The position numbers and the translations under genes are program-made. Below the pieces are notes generated by a model that was not told the DNA's origin, ran no database searches, and saw nothing but the letters and a program-made list of their open reading frames with translations. From Mantis religiosa (Eukaryota; Arthropoda; Insecta; Mantodea; Mantidae), in NCBI GenBank assembly GCA_030765055.1, contig CM060953.1:8274300-8338299 (forward strand): a stretch of DNA of 64,000 bases, written 5' to 3'. Below are positions 25,801-40,800 of this stretch, piece after piece; position 1 is the first letter of the stretch; each line of letters opens with the position of its first letter.

Positions 25801-28800
25801 GTTTCGTCCATAATAATCCGGATTATCTAACCTTACATTAACGTCCACCCATGCCTTTACACCAGCATTAGCTTTGAATAACGCTACCAACCTATGTTTT
25901 TTACGCCTAATTCTTAATTCCTCCCATTTAGTCTCATCTCCTTTTATAGGCCCAAAATACTTGCCTCTTTTTATGAATTTTATTGCCCTCTTCTGTATTT
26001 TTTCTAATGGATCGATTTGGTTAGCTCTATACGGGTCCCAGCATGCTACTCCATATTCCATAACCGGCCGCTTAAATTGGTTTTTAACTCCTCTAGGTTG
26101 TGCCCATTGAGTAAAATGGAGGTGTCATCAGCATACATAATTGGTTTCCCCTTTATGGAGTTAGATAAGTCATTTGTGTAAATTATATACAGTAGGGGTC
26201 CCAAGACACTTCCTTGTGGGACTCCTGTTTTTATTTGTTCCCAATTTGATTCAACAGTTCCCTTTAGATTATTAATGACTGTTTTCTGTTTACGACAATT
26301 AAGATAATTTTGAAACCAGTTTAAAGCAACGCCCCTTATGCCATAGAGTTCTAACTTTTTTTAATAATATATCATGGCAGACGCAATCAAAAGCTTTAGA
26401 ATTATCACATATCAGAACTGCTGTTTGTTGTTTCTTATCTATCATTTTAGAAGCATCATTTACCAAGGTAGTTAGGGCTGATATTGTTGAGTGCTTTTCC
26501 CGGAATCCATGATGTGAGTTACTTAACTTGGTGAATTGTTCAAAATAAGACATGAGTTGTGCATGCACAATCTTTTCAAGTATGGTGGAGAAAGTTGGAA
26601 GGATAGAGATAGGTCGAAAATTTTTAAATTCGGCTTTCCCTCCTTTGTGTATGGGTTTAACTAGGGCATCTTTCATTCTCTCTGGAACAATACCCGTAGC
26701 TAGGGAATTATTAATTATTTGGCTAATTGGTTCGCTAATTTCATGTTTTATTTTCTTAATTAGAAATGGTGACAGTTCATCCCAGCCACAGGAGGATTTT
26801 GGTTTGAGTTTACTGATAATTTCAATAATTTTTTCTGGTGTAACACTTGAGAATTGAAACTGGGGGGTTAGCATTAGGCAATTATTATTGTGACTTTGTG
26901 GGTTCGTGAAATGAAAAGTCCAATTGCACCACTCAAAAATGTTCTTTATTTCCACCGACTTACAGTTGAACATATAGGGTCAGCTGGCCAATCTCGAAGG
27001 TTCTGGATTAGATGAAATATCCCTTAAGTTCGAGAACTCAGGTGGAACAGAAAGAGACGGCGCAGTGATGTTTTTTTTTTCAGCCACCCCTCGTTACCGC
27101 TATAAGACAAACAAGGGGGCGTGGCGAACGCCAACCGTCTCCTGCTGCTGCTGCTGCCGGTTCTATAGGGAGTTCCAATGTTCGGGTGACATTATTATAC
27201 AATTCAGTTATGGCATCCTGCATTGATGGGGGAGTATCTCGAATTTGATTACCAATATTTACAAAATAATTATTTAATGATTCCGCTGTGTCAGTACTCA
27301 TATTACTTAAATTGTCTAAATTGTTTGTACTGTTTATTTCTAATTCCGCCTTTATTATTTTCCAAGTTGCTTTGCTTTTATTATCCACATTTTTTATGAA
27401 TTTTTCAACTGCCATTTGTTTAGCCTTCTTAATTACACGTTTATAGATTTTGCAGTAAGTTTTGTAATACTGAATAAAATTTGTATCTGTGGTGGTCTTA
27501 TATATTTTGTGGAGTAGCCTCTTGCATGTGCTAGATACCCTAATGCCCTTAGTACACCAATGTAATATGTTTTTTTTAGCTACTTGTGGCCTAGTGGTTT
27601 TTGGAAAGGATTCATTAAAGCAGTTTAGAAGCTCCCTAAGAAAAGTGTTATAGTTTGAATCAACTGATGCCGCGCTGTTCCAGACCCAGGATATGTTTCC
27701 AGCTTTTTCTTTAAAAGTCAAAATGTTTCCTATGCTAAATATGCGTCTGACAGCTATTCTTTTAGGTTCTCTTTTAATTTTATACATTTATAAGATTCTG
27801 ACATGTTCAAAATTGAGTGTTGGAATTGTTATTAATTTCTTCACATAAGGAGGACTTGCTCCAAATGAAATTAAACAGTGATTGGACAGTGTATATGGGG
27901 AAGCTTTACTCATTCTACTATAAAAGAATGGGGCAAACGTTTTGAATGGGTTGAGAAAGCAAGAGGAGCATGCAAGTCAACCCTTGGGACCTTCCCCAAA
28001 CTACAGTTCTTTGAATTATTCATTAACATTTAAAACACAAATAAGGTTAGAGCAAGATGGGTGATTAACTTGAACACTCGGAACCACACAAAAACATATT
28101 TAGAATAATAATCAATCATAAACAAAACAGTGGTCTGTGTCATTTCCAAGCAAAAATTTGCATTCTGCCACAAGTAACATTTTAATAGAGAGAAACAAAG
28201 TAACATAATTCAAGGACATCAATGTATAATTAAGTTTCAATCAACAGTACTAAAAACTCTCTGCTTGAAGTACTTATAATAGCACAAAACATATGTTACA
28301 TATGTGATAATGCTTATATTAGTGTACTCAAAGGTGGTTGTTTTCTAATGCCTTGCATCTGACAATGAAGCCATTAGCATTCGAGCTTTCCAATATTTTT
28401 GAACCATTACATGAAAGCCAAAACACACACGAGTATGAATCCTAAAGAAAAAGATTCCGGAGTTAAAACTGTCCCCCAATCGGATCTCCGGGTGGGGACA
28501 TCTTTAGGCAAACTTCATCACAATCCCAATACTTTAAGAATTCTACAGTGGTATGCAGGAGGCATGTCACAGTGTACTCAAAGGTACAGACGTGGGGTTT
28601 AGATAAAATGGTTAAAACAAAGTGAAAGAGAACATGTGTACACTTCAATTAAGCCATTATGTCACATTCCAAATCACTTTCCCATTCTGGCAATCCAATA
28701 TTAAAAGCCATACTAATTAATTGAAAAAAAATATTTGTAGTCGGTTTTTTGACACTTTGTCACTTACATTACCAACTAAAAATACTTTTTTCAATTAGTT

Positions 28801-31800
28801 TTGATGTCACTGTTACTAAATTCCTCAAATGACGCATAACCCATACTAATTACATTTACAATTGATGATGTGGTATGTCGATATCATAGCCAGCCTTTTG
28901 CCAAGCAGACTTAATACTTGGGTACAGCAAATTGATTGTAAATCACAGATTGAAGTTTGATAATGAAATAACAATCATGTATCCTCACTCATGGTTCAGC
29001 ACAAAATCAGAAATTCTGATGAAGCTTATATCACTTATACGAGGTGTGTCTGTAAAATAAGGTCTCCAATTTTATTTAATATAGAAAACATGTTTATTGT
29101 CAATGAATGTTACATTGATGGAAAGGTGGAACTTTATTTTTCAACATGATCACCATTGCGATCGATGCACTTTTGCATGCGCTGTGGCAGTTTTTGTATA
29201 CCCTTGCCATAGCGCTCTCCCGCCAAGTTGTGCAGGTAGCGCTCAACCTCGTTTTTCAAATCATCGTCAGCCTGGAAATGTGTTCCACCCAGGTGTGACT
29301 TCAAATCAGGAAACAGATGATAATCACTCGATGCTAAGTCTGGACTGTAGGGGAGATGGTTGAGGATGTCCCATCCGAAATGGACCAGGAGATCAGCCGT
29401 TTATGGTCTTCGGTGAGCATTTTGGGGACCCACCTCGCACACACCTTGCGATAATGCAAATGTTCGGTCAAAATCTTGTCAATCGTAGTCTTACTGACTT
29501 CAGGGATAAGTTCGCACAGCTCGCGAACTGTCACATGCCGATCTTTACTCATTTCTTGCTCCATTTTTGCAATTGTTTTGGATGAAACCGAAGGCCGACC
29601 AGAATGTTGTTCGTCATGGACGTCTGTACGTCCATCTTTGAACTCTCTGACCCACTTTCACAGTTTTTGACGTCCATACACTGTAGCCCATAGAATTTGC
29701 ATAACTGACGAATTTCAGTGGGGGTAGTGCCCTTGGCACTCAAAAAACGGATCACTGCATGTAACTCTCACCTGGCAGCTGAAGTGATAGGAAGCTCCAT
29801 CGCAAATGGCTGCCCAGCTAAGATTAATGATTCAAACAAGTTCGTTGTGGTGTGGATTTGAAGGGGTGAAACCAAGCTACACGCCAGTGTTGCCGGATCT
29901 CGTATAATAGCGTTCCTCATGACTCCAGCGCCTTGGAGATCTTATTTTACGGACATGCCTCATAGAGCTTAAGAGGTGCTAGCAGACAAATGCCAAGTTT
30001 TGCATGGAAGTGACCCAGAGCACTGTTTTATTAATGCTTGTTTGTTACTCTAAGTATGTTTATATGTGGTTCTGAGCATTTGAGGTATCCTTTGTCAGTG
30101 CACAAGCAGCAAGTCATCTACTGTCAGGCATTTTTTGGAGCTCTGCTGTGGCGATGAGAGTGTGCAAACATTAGTTACAGATCAAACTACGGTTGTCCAC
30201 TATGAACCCTTTTCCAAAAGAGAATCTAAGCACTATATATAAAGTCCAAGGTCATGTAGTTTAAATAAAAGTAAAGCTGGTCTTCAAGGGCATAGTAAGA
30301 GAAAAATTGAATGTGCTTTATTAGTACAACTTACTATGATCTATGAAGAATATTCTTCCATCTGTGTGAACACGCTCCTCCCAGCCTTCTGGAAGAGGTC
30401 CTAATTCATCCTCAGGCCTCCTATTTGGTGGATGATTTTGATTTGGCATAGGACTTGCTCGTCCTGTACGAGGATCTACCCAAGTTGTAGCTCTTTCATT
30501 GTGGTCAATGAAAAAGACTCTGCCGTTTGGTGCTACTTGCATAGTCCATCCTTGTGGCAATCCTTCTGAATTTACAGTTAAGTTATTCCCTACTCTTTGC
30601 TCCTGAGGAGAGGGCTACAAGAGGACAAAACAGAACATTTTGTTTTGTTAACTACAGAACACAAAAGAAAATCTTGATTTTTTAAATGGAGATTAAATGG
30701 TGAAAATTACCAAAATAGAACACTTTTAGTATTTTGTGCAATGTTATAAATTGGAATTTTCACTTTAATTTAATATACATTTAATCATTGCTAGCACTAC
30801 CTTTATATTTAAAATATATAATAAAAAGAAAAAAAAATCATGAAGCAAACAAATTATAATTAGTGACTAAACTTCACTTACCTTTGATATTAATATACAA
30901 TAGGACAAGTTTCACAAATCCATCATTTGAATCATCAGACAGGTGCTACTGCCACTAAGGGCCAACAAACCCACCTAGCGGCAGAGCAGTAATTAATAAT
31001 TTGTCTGATGTTGCAAACGATTTGCAAAACTAGTCCTGCTATAATATATATTAATATAGTCAAAGATAAGTAAAGTTTAAACTTGAAAGAAGCGTAGAGA
31101 CAGTGAAGCACAACTTAGCGCAAAAGTGAATCGAGAAGATATTGACACACTGCTTCACTCACACTGTTTTTTCACAGGACATGTTTCAGGAGCTTTTGCT
31201 CTTATAATCGACTCGAGTACCAGCTGATAAGAGCAAAAGCTCTTGAAACATGTCCTGTGAAAAAACAGTGCGAGTGAAGCAGTGTGTCAATATCTTCTCC
31301 ATTCACTTTTGTGCTAAGTGAAGTTTACTCACTAATTATAATCATTTATTGAATTTTAAATATATTTTTAAAAATGCTACTGCATCTGCTATTTTACCAA
31401 TAATTCTGCACCACTTTACAGGAAAAATAACTCTTTATGCTAAGGAGTAAAGAGGCGACCTTAAGCCCATATCTATGGGATTTCTGTTTGCATAATTAAT
31501 GACTTTACTATGGCAGCTTCTGTGTGCTTCAAGGCATATGTTTCTTTCTTTGCAAATTTGTTTTCTCAGTTTTTTCACTGAGCAGCTTTCCCTGTAAATG
31601 AGTTCCCAGTATACTACTGAATATAGCTACATATAAATTTTAGCATGATAAGAAGCCTCTAAATACTGTACCAGATCGAATTTGGTTTACTTTCATAATT
31701 TTTTATTATAGCTAATACATTTTAATAAAAAATTATGTAATTAATAAATGAATCGGCTCTTCTTTCTAATATGCGACGCAGCAATTTTTTTTCCAAGTCC

Positions 31801-34800
31801 TTCACAGTTTTTGATGTTTTTATATACAACCACGGTTTTTAATATAATTTCTTTACTTTTTAGTGCATTTTCGTGTTGGAGGGCATTCTTTTAAAGTTAT
31901 TAATTGTTTGTGTATTTACTTACTGCGTAATGTAGCCATGTTGCACATTTCAATGCAGCCAAACTACCCTCATTTCTCCACTGAACGCAATGCTGCCAAC
32001 ACTCTTACGTGTCCCGAAATTAAACTATTTAGCAGATTAATACAAAGTAGTACCTAAATTGCACCAAATTGTAGTCCTCGCCAGCGTGACTATGTTGTGT
32101 GCACATTTGTCACTAGGTCGACAAACCCTCCAGCCTTGAACCCACTGTTTCCCAGCCAGGCATTGGTGTGAAGGTACTGGTGAACTCTACGTGCTCTGCA
32201 ATTAGACTGTAGAGCGTATTTGCATCCCTTCTGTTGTTGGGGCATATCGTCATCCACACCTCATTCGTTCCCAATTGATCCCCAGGATCCAGTTGCCCTC
32301 TACAACGCGCCCACGATGAAACTTGCGTCGTCCTTTTTTGCACTCGTTGATTTGAACGACATGGCCAGGATCGCCAATTTCCGACCTTGCAGTACACTTA
32401 GTGTCATTTAACATTATGCACACTTCGCGGAAGTAGCGAACCAGTCCGATACAGTCCATGAGCTCTCGCTGGTCATCTGCTTGTGCATGCGTATACGTGT
32501 ACCTTTGGACTTAGAAAATATTCTCGCGTCGCACAAAAGAAAGTTTCTCCAATGAATCTTTAATGTAAAAAGTAGAATATTGAGCATAGAAGTCATGAAT
32601 CTACATCCTGTAAGAATTTCAGTCTGTTACCTTAAATAGTTTCTGAGATAATGGATAAATGAATTTAGCTGATTTAACATTCTTTAGATTGAGCTGCCAT
32701 TAAAGCAAATTGCCCTTAAAACAAGTTATACAAAAAATAAAAAGTATACCTACATCAAAAGAATATGTTAATAAAAAATTCAAGCTCTTAACATGTCTCT
32801 TCCTTTAATTAGTAACACTCATTAAAAGACATGATGCCACAATGATTAATATAATTTTATTAAAAATTTGTACAATGTGGAATAGCAAAAATTAAACCAT
32901 CTAGCACTCACCGTTTCTTCTTGCCTTGCTTGAACTGTTGGACTATCCACAGTATCACTAGGCTGTAAAAAGAAATAACTTTTTAGACTTGTACAAAGGC
33001 AATGAATACAAAAGTACATATCATTCAATAAAACAGTAAATCAGAAAAATTTTACTGCACAAGCAGTTTCATTAAGTGCTTCTTATTTGCAAAGCCATTG
33101 TCATCTCATGTGGTTTACGACCTTAGGGTCATTACTCATTCCATCAAGAAATCACTGGATCCATTAATGAGGTGAAATACCCAGAGGACAGAGTCCATTA
33201 CCTCTTACCTATGAAGGTATGGGCAGTGATGAGAATGGTTGTAGAATGAGGATTTACAGCTTTTACTGTGGACTCTGAGCCATGATGAGCCTTGGGGATA
33301 CTTCACATGAGCTAGTCTAAGATATCTTGAATAATGCTCACTTAAAATCACCACTCCAGATCTAGAAATTGAACCACAGATGCTTGGCACAAGATCCACG
33401 AAAGAAAAAAACCGGACATGATGTCTGGTTGACAATCAAGGAAAGTAGCCTTTGAAACATGTTCCGGGAAATTTAAAAGTAAGTGTTGTTTAGTGTCATT
33501 AATCGACTCATCTTTAAATTTAATTTATTACAAAAACAGTTTTCAACACTTCCATTAAAGGAAATTATTTTATTTGTAACCCACAGGCTGCACCTTAAAA
33601 AGACAAAGCAGGCAAAATATAAAGCCAATTCTATCATATTCCTATAACTGAAAATATGACTACCTACATTACTTCTATTACGACCCTGTAAAAATATGCA
33701 TTGTATAACATTCTGGCTCTATTTATCACTATGCCTACCTCTTCTTCATTTTCTAATTCATTGTCATCTTCATCTTCAGTTTCTAAGTCACTTTCCTATT
33801 CAGCAATTAGAGAAGCATGCACAAAACAAAATTACATGCCATGAAGTATTACATACAGCATTCCCAGAAAAAAGTCAAATGCAATAAAACATACCAAAAT
33901 TTTCAAGGAAACATAACATGTGCAATTTTTAAGTTTATAGAACAAACATTTAAACTTACTGCTGCAAAAACGATTTTGTATTAGGTTTTGTTTCTTAACA
34001 TACATGGATCAACAGTAGTAGAAAATTCTGATATTTGAGAAAATATGTAATTTAGAAATTTTACCTTTATCATTCAGTGGGGTCACTAGATAAGTATTCA
34101 GACAACAAATAATGAATATGCTAGAAATTTTAAAATATTTTTGGAGAAAACACAATAAAGTTATATCGAAATTTAACTGTATTGGAACAGCACAGTGAAG
34201 CAAAATAATTATTAAATTATAGATGAGTCGTATTTATTACACATCGGCTTCACTTACGTACCTACGTCGCATTAGAGCCGACGATGCGAACGATGGTTCG
34301 TGAAACATGTCCTCAATATGGGTACATAAGTGAAGCCAATGTGTAATAAATACAACTCATCTATAATTTAATGACAATGAAGTTACTTTGATACATGTAA
34401 AACTCTAACTTCACTATCTATACCACAACTTACTGGGACATGATACTGAAGCTTGTCTCCATCATTAACCTACATTCATTGCAACACTTCTTCCTATGAA
34501 CTGTAGGTGGCATTTTAGCTGGAGTTCTCACAATGAGGTCTTTCTCGCATCTCACAGTTTATTTATTTTTATCATATTTATATCCTGCCTTTACCTACAA
34601 GATGATATCACGACTTTTTAGCTTTTAATAAATTGTTTAACTTCTGTATGAATGATTTTTTCCAAATTATCTAAGGATGCTGTTCTATGGATCAAAAATG
34701 TTCTGCAACTACAGATTTTTCAATTTTTCTTATATTTCTCATTTCTTGTGTGTTCTTGTATCATTTCTTGTATCAATGTTCCTTCTTTATCTTCTATTGG

Positions 34801-37800
34801 AAACCTTTATCTTCTATTGGAAACCTTTATCTTCTATTGGAAACCTTTGAAACCTAAATTCCTTTGAACAACAATTAATTCTCCCTGTATGGTGCAACTG
34901 TTTCTTCACGGCTAGAAAACTGGTGACCACCTGGTTGGTTCTACACAAAGAAAGAGGAAGAAACCACATGGTGCCAGATTGGGAATGAATCAATAGTTTT
35001 GTTTTAGTTCCCTGCAGAAACTCTGTTACATTAGCAGTAAGAGCTGATGCACTTTTATGGTGCAACAGTCCTGTCTTTGGATGCTATTCTTAAATTCTTT
35101 GTTACCTTTTAGAAGGCAAATCTCTGTGTACTATATTAAAAATAGAAAATTAACGCAAGATTTTTCAGAAGCTAGTTTTCTCCATTATTGACTTGATACC
35201 GACTATCAGGAGGTAATCCTTCCGTTAACTGCTCTTGCAGTGGTTTTAGGAACTTGTACACTGTGGCATATCAAAATTGAATATTCTGTACTTGTTCCCA
35301 TGTTAGCAATTCTTGAGAAATAAAAATTTCATGGTACTCTCTACTAACAATATCTGAAACATGTTGAGACTTTCCACAGTTAAATTTTGGCATCATTACA
35401 CACAGATGCTTCAGACAAATTGTGGAGCACATAATTTGCAATATTTCACATTAAGCTACTAAAATTAGGCAAATGAGTCAACCTTGTACATACTTTTCTC
35501 CACTTACAAGTTTTTTGATGAAGACTAGTTTCTGGGAACCTCTTCCCTATCGTCAGTTCTGTAGTTGACTCAAAAAACTTGTAAGTGGAGAAAAGTATAT
35601 ACAAGGTTGACTCATTTGCCTAATTTTAGTAACAATGGCACTCCACTTTCTGAAATACTTATTTCTATTCTATATTTCACATTAAGGTTTCAATAAGGAT
35701 GGCTGAAACACCTGGTGAGCTAATTGGTAATGCCAGCTCAATGTCTGTATAGACTAGTCCAGTATCTTCCTTGATCAACATTTCTACAGTGGTAATTAAA
35801 TATTTCTTTAAGCCACATTTGAAATTGTGCAAGATAATCCCATGAAAACACTCAACAATTTAATTCATTAAAAACACTCTTGACACAATGGCATGGCCAA
35901 TGTTGCATGTCTCAATATCTATCTAGTGACCTACATAAAATGATGTGCTTTCTCAAAAAATTGCATACAAGAGCTGATAGTGCAAATTTAAAATATGCTA
36001 ACTCCAACTTAAAATTTTAAAGTTAATAATCCAATCAACTTACATTTTGCAAGCATTGTAAAACAAAGAGTACATGCACCAATAGTAATCATACAAACTC
36101 ATCAAATTTTGGCTTGAGTGAGAACATTTCTTAAAAGGAAGGTATTTAATCATTCATGCAGAAACCAACCTTTGAATTACTGAGAGAACCAGATGGGATA
36201 ATGCTTTACCCAATAAAATCTGGGTTACATTCACAGACGTTCTCAATCCACTACTTCAAAAAACTATTCTAATGATCTTATTTGTCTATTTTCTCTGTGT
36301 GATTGATAAACAAAGGTTGCAGAATTATTAATGTGTTTCAAATGGGAAGAGTTCTGGACCGCCACGAATGAGGTGCATTAGTGTGCTTAGGGTTACCACC
36401 TCGTTACCCCCACTCTTTTCATATGTCCCTCTCTCTTGCACACTATCCTAGTCTCCTTGGCGTTAATTATATGGGAACCCAAATTGAATTTTCCAGACTT
36501 TTATAGTAATGCAGTTGTTGAAATTATAACATGGATATTCACATATTATGCATGTGTTTTAAATGCTATAATTGTAATTATAGTTTATGAATTACCTATT
36601 TTTCTAATCCAATGGAACTGCCAGTGGTGCATCTGTATAGCTGTGAATGTCAGTTACGTCAAAAGACAATTTGTCATTGTCACTGCCTTCATCGTCCAGG
36701 TATTCCAAATTTATGATAGTGCTATTTCTTTCCAAAGTCATCTTCTTGTAATTTATCTGCATGTCTCGTGCAGTTTTCCCCGTCATTAAGTCGTTCAACT
36801 TCAGTTTAAAAATATTATTTCTGTTTGCAACATAATTTGAGCCCACATTATTCAATTAGATTGTACTGGCAGTGGTAAGGGTGAAGGCCGATTACCTTGT
36901 GTCTCATTTCAATTGCAAGTTGATCCAACTGATACAGAGATGGAAGAACTGAATAATACTGCTTTGAATTCTCTAGAGTAAATAGAGATTATTAATCATT
37001 ATAAGCATATATAATGTGATGACTCATGTTCTGCCAAGCCAGCAGGAAATCAACTGTTTGCTCTCTTGAATTTAACAAAGAACTTGGCTTATTCAAAACA
37101 ATTCTTTTATCACATCATGTCTAATGTTTACATTTCAGTTCTGAGTAATTACAAATGTTCATACATGCCAACAAATAATGATGTTCATTACAATGCTTAT
37201 GTCACAATGCATTGTTATAATATATTCAAGCTTTGGTTATTCGTATTAGCAAAATTATTGGAGCTAAAAATATGGGGTTTTGAGAGTTTTTTTAGAAAAA
37301 TTACTCCCTACCCTCCTTATGGACCACTTTTTGCAAAATCTAAATTTTTGTCTTAGCACAAACAGTATTTATTAGAGATAGATTCAGTTGGTGATGTTCC
37401 ACACCACTTATGGGATATGCAATATGACAACACCGCAGGAATCTAATTGGTTGCTAACCAAGTATGTTCAAGGACAAACATCATCCCACTTGAAACATAC
37501 AACAGATTCATTACACATTTAATTATGTGTGAAGGGTATGTAGCAAAACAGCAAGAGTCAAGCATGTCACTTTATCCACATCACAAGAAACAGTTGAATG
37601 ACAACATGACAAAGGTGATGGGCAGCCTCATTTGATTTAGCACATTGAAATTAGTTAAAATCACCTTTCAGATCGTAAACTGGCAAACAGAAGTTGTATT
37701 TTGCAGAACATGTTATGTGAGTAAATACAATATGTTTCTAATCTGTCCTCAAACTAACCAAACTTAGCCCAACAAATCAGCAAAAACTTTTTACTATTAG

Positions 37801-40800
37801 CATTGACTCTCAGAAACTTTCTCTAGTCATTCATCACATAGAAGCAAACAGTTATCCCGAAACTCACATCCTCCTTTGACAATTACGCTTAACTTCCTGA
37901 AATGAAACCCATAAAACTTTCCCTATCCCGTAAAGTATAATACTGGGATGACATTAAATTTACAAAGTTTAAAATGACAGTTCAATCAGTTCATTTACTG
38001 TAAAAACATTTATAAAACAGGAATTGTAATTTATCAAAAATCTTGAGGACTGGTGGTACTTCTGTCTCACATGTTACAATTCTTTCTGGTACCCAATAAA
38101 CATAAATTAAAACAAAAAACATCACTTCCTAGACTATATACATACGTTTCTAATCCATTTTCTACACCTCATATCAACTACAAGAGTTGTTCAAGTCAAT
38201 TCGTGACATTTCTTTTTTTCAAGTTTAATTGGGTTCCTAGGCTGGAGGTGTTGTATGCAGTAGACAGTGGCACCTGTGTCCTTTTACTGGTAGATGGCGC
38301 TCATTTGCCATGCTTCTGGATAGACGTTATTCAAGATGGTGGACAACACTGTGAACGTCCACATGAAACAGCGTGTTATGATTAAGGTTTTAGTGAACGA
38401 GGGCATAAAACTTGCAGAAATTTATAGAAGACTTTAGGCTCAGTATGGTGATGAGACACTCAGTCACAGTAAGACATTTGAATGGTGTAATTCGCTTCAA
38501 AGATGGCCGTATCTTGATCACTGACGATCATGGCCGTGGGGGATTACTGACCACAGTAGTCAGTGGGAACAGTGAGAACATTCAGTGCATGGAGCAGCTG
38601 ACCCTGGACAATCGTCGCATACCTGTCATGAAATTGCAAGGATGTGTAATATGTCATTAGGAACAGTGAACATAATTCATGATCATTTGTGGTTCCGAAA
38701 AGTGAGTGCACGCTGGGTCCCAAAGCAGCTGTCTGCTTCTGACAGATACAGAAGGGTTGAAGTCTGTAGAGAACTGAAGGACCGCTACAAAAGGGAAGGC
38801 CAGGATTATGTGAATCACATTATCACATGAGACATAACATGGGTTCACCATTTCACTTCATCACAGCACACTGTTCCATGTGAACGTTCACACTTTTGTC
38901 CACCATCTTAAATAACGGTCTATCCAGAAGCATGGTAAATGAGTGCCATCTACCAGGAAAAGGACACAGGTTCCATTGTCTACTGCATAAAAAACCTCCA
39001 GCCTAGGCGCCCATTTAAGCCTAAAAAAAGAAATGTCCCGAATTGACTTGAACAACCCTCGTATACAAGGGTCCTTCAATAAATAACCGAACTAATTTTT
39101 TAATTAACACATAATGGCTTTATTTCACTAAACATTTGCATACACACTTTCGAAGTATTCTCCCTCTAATGAAATAGAATTATTCCAACGATTTACCCAT
39201 TGTTCGAAACAGTCATTCAACCCATTTTTGGACAGTCTGTTCAGGATACCTATGACAACATTGTTCAGCCCCTTATCACTTCAAAAATGGCGACCACAAA
39301 GCTCCTGTTTCACGTTAGGGAAGAGGTGAAAAATGCGTGGTGCAAGATCCGGAGAATAAGGTGGATGAAGCATGATCTCAATGCCCATTTCTGCCATGAC
39401 ATCTTGAGTTGCACGAGCTTGATGAGCAGGGACATTATCCTAATGCCAGATCCATACTCTCCTTGCGAGATCTGGTAGCTTTTCGGAGATATTTTTCTTC
39501 AGTGGCCCCTTCAGTACATCACTATAGTAAACAGCAAGTACTGTGCATTGATTAGTTACAACATGATCATACAGAATGCCCTGTTGGTCAAAGAAAACGT
39601 GTACTTTTCTGACTTTTGCTTTCTTAGTCCTAGGGCTGGATGAATGTTTCCACTGCGAATTCTCCTGTTTTGTTAACGGGTCGTAATGGTGGAACCAACT
39701 CTCGTCACAAGTGATGACACTATTCAGTCGTAACCTTCCGAGCCATTCTTGTCATGTCATGACGCGGTGAGCCTTCTGTTCGTCCTTCAGCACGTGTGGT
39801 ACCCATTTTGCTGCAACTTTTCGATAGTCAAGATCATTGCGAATTATGTCTTCTACAGTTCCAACAAACATATTGTTACCCTGGCGGCAGACTCGCGATG
39901 CCGATCAATAAATGATGGCCGGTGGAGATTCGGGAAACTTCGGTGCCGATCGTTACCGGAAGCGACAGACAGTTGAGCGAAGTGTTTTTAAAAATAAACA
40001 GTTTTAGGTTATCTAGCAAATTGTAATGGTGAACGGTGTATTGCTACGAGAATAAAGTGCAGTTTTTTTGTGTTTGTAACCTCGACTTGTTATTACACGA
40101 ACCCACAAAGTCACAACTGGTGTCAGAAGTGGAACATACGACAATGGAAGCTGCATTGGCAAAGATTTTAGAGAAAATGGAAGAAATGAAGACGGCCAAC
40201 GACATTGCCCAGAAGATGCAAGAACTGAAGGCCGAACTGACCACAGAAATGAGGGCAGCGAACGACAGCCTGGCCACGGAGATGAAAGTGGCAAACGAGG
40301 CCCTTGCCGCGAAGTTTGAAGAACAGTTGGCCGGCGTGAGGGATAACGTGACGGAGCTGGGCAAGCGGATGGGCCAAGTGGACGAGCGCGTCGAGGACCT
40401 GGCGAGCCGCGTTGACGATCTGGAGGGAAAGGCCGACAGCAGCATCAAGTCCCTGAATGCCATAGTAGAGGACGTCGTCGGCAGGAAACTGAAGGATTTG
40501 AAGGCCGACGCGCCGGGACGCGACACAACATCTGCGCGCGTCAAACCGCCGAAATATGACGGCGCGTCAACATTTGAGGTCTTCCGCCGCCAGTTCGACA
40601 CAGTGGCCAAGCACAACAGATGGTCACCGGAGGAGGAGGCCACACAGCTAATAGCCAGCCTCCAGGGACGGGCCGCGGAAGTCCTAAATGCGGTGCAGAA
40701 AACGGCGGCGCCCAAGGACATCTGGGAGGCCCTGGAGAATCGTTTCGGGAACCACCGCTTAGCCGCAGCGTACCGCAGCCAACTAAAGGCAAGGTCACAG

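Larger units (their letters stand above)
24480..27905 (-). mobile_element. LINE (Jockey/CR1-like), minus strand, split by a younger LINE and a solo LTR
   Basis: Reading from right to left: an endonuclease end (CLISFGASPP), then a pre-RT segment (27080-27787: ILHWCTKGIRVSSTCKRLLH), then reverse transcriptase (26299-26973: FRPISILPTFSTILEKIVH, then HHGFREKHST and DNSKAFDCV), then PQGSVLGPLLYIIYTNDL and YADDTSILL near 26120, then the thumb (25012-25440), and a C-terminal end at 24695. The 3' side is AAT-rich. Frameshifts are present, so it is inactive. Confidence 0.9.
30855..31345. mobile_element. PLE family G, inverted twin copy, split by PLE B3
   Basis: Arms ataattagtgactaaacttc on the left and gaagtttactcactaattat on the right are inverted. 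The inner arms carry the hammerhead-like cores. PLE B3 (31076-31320) is inserted in the right arm with a duplication like taagtRaagttta. Confidence 0.8.
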
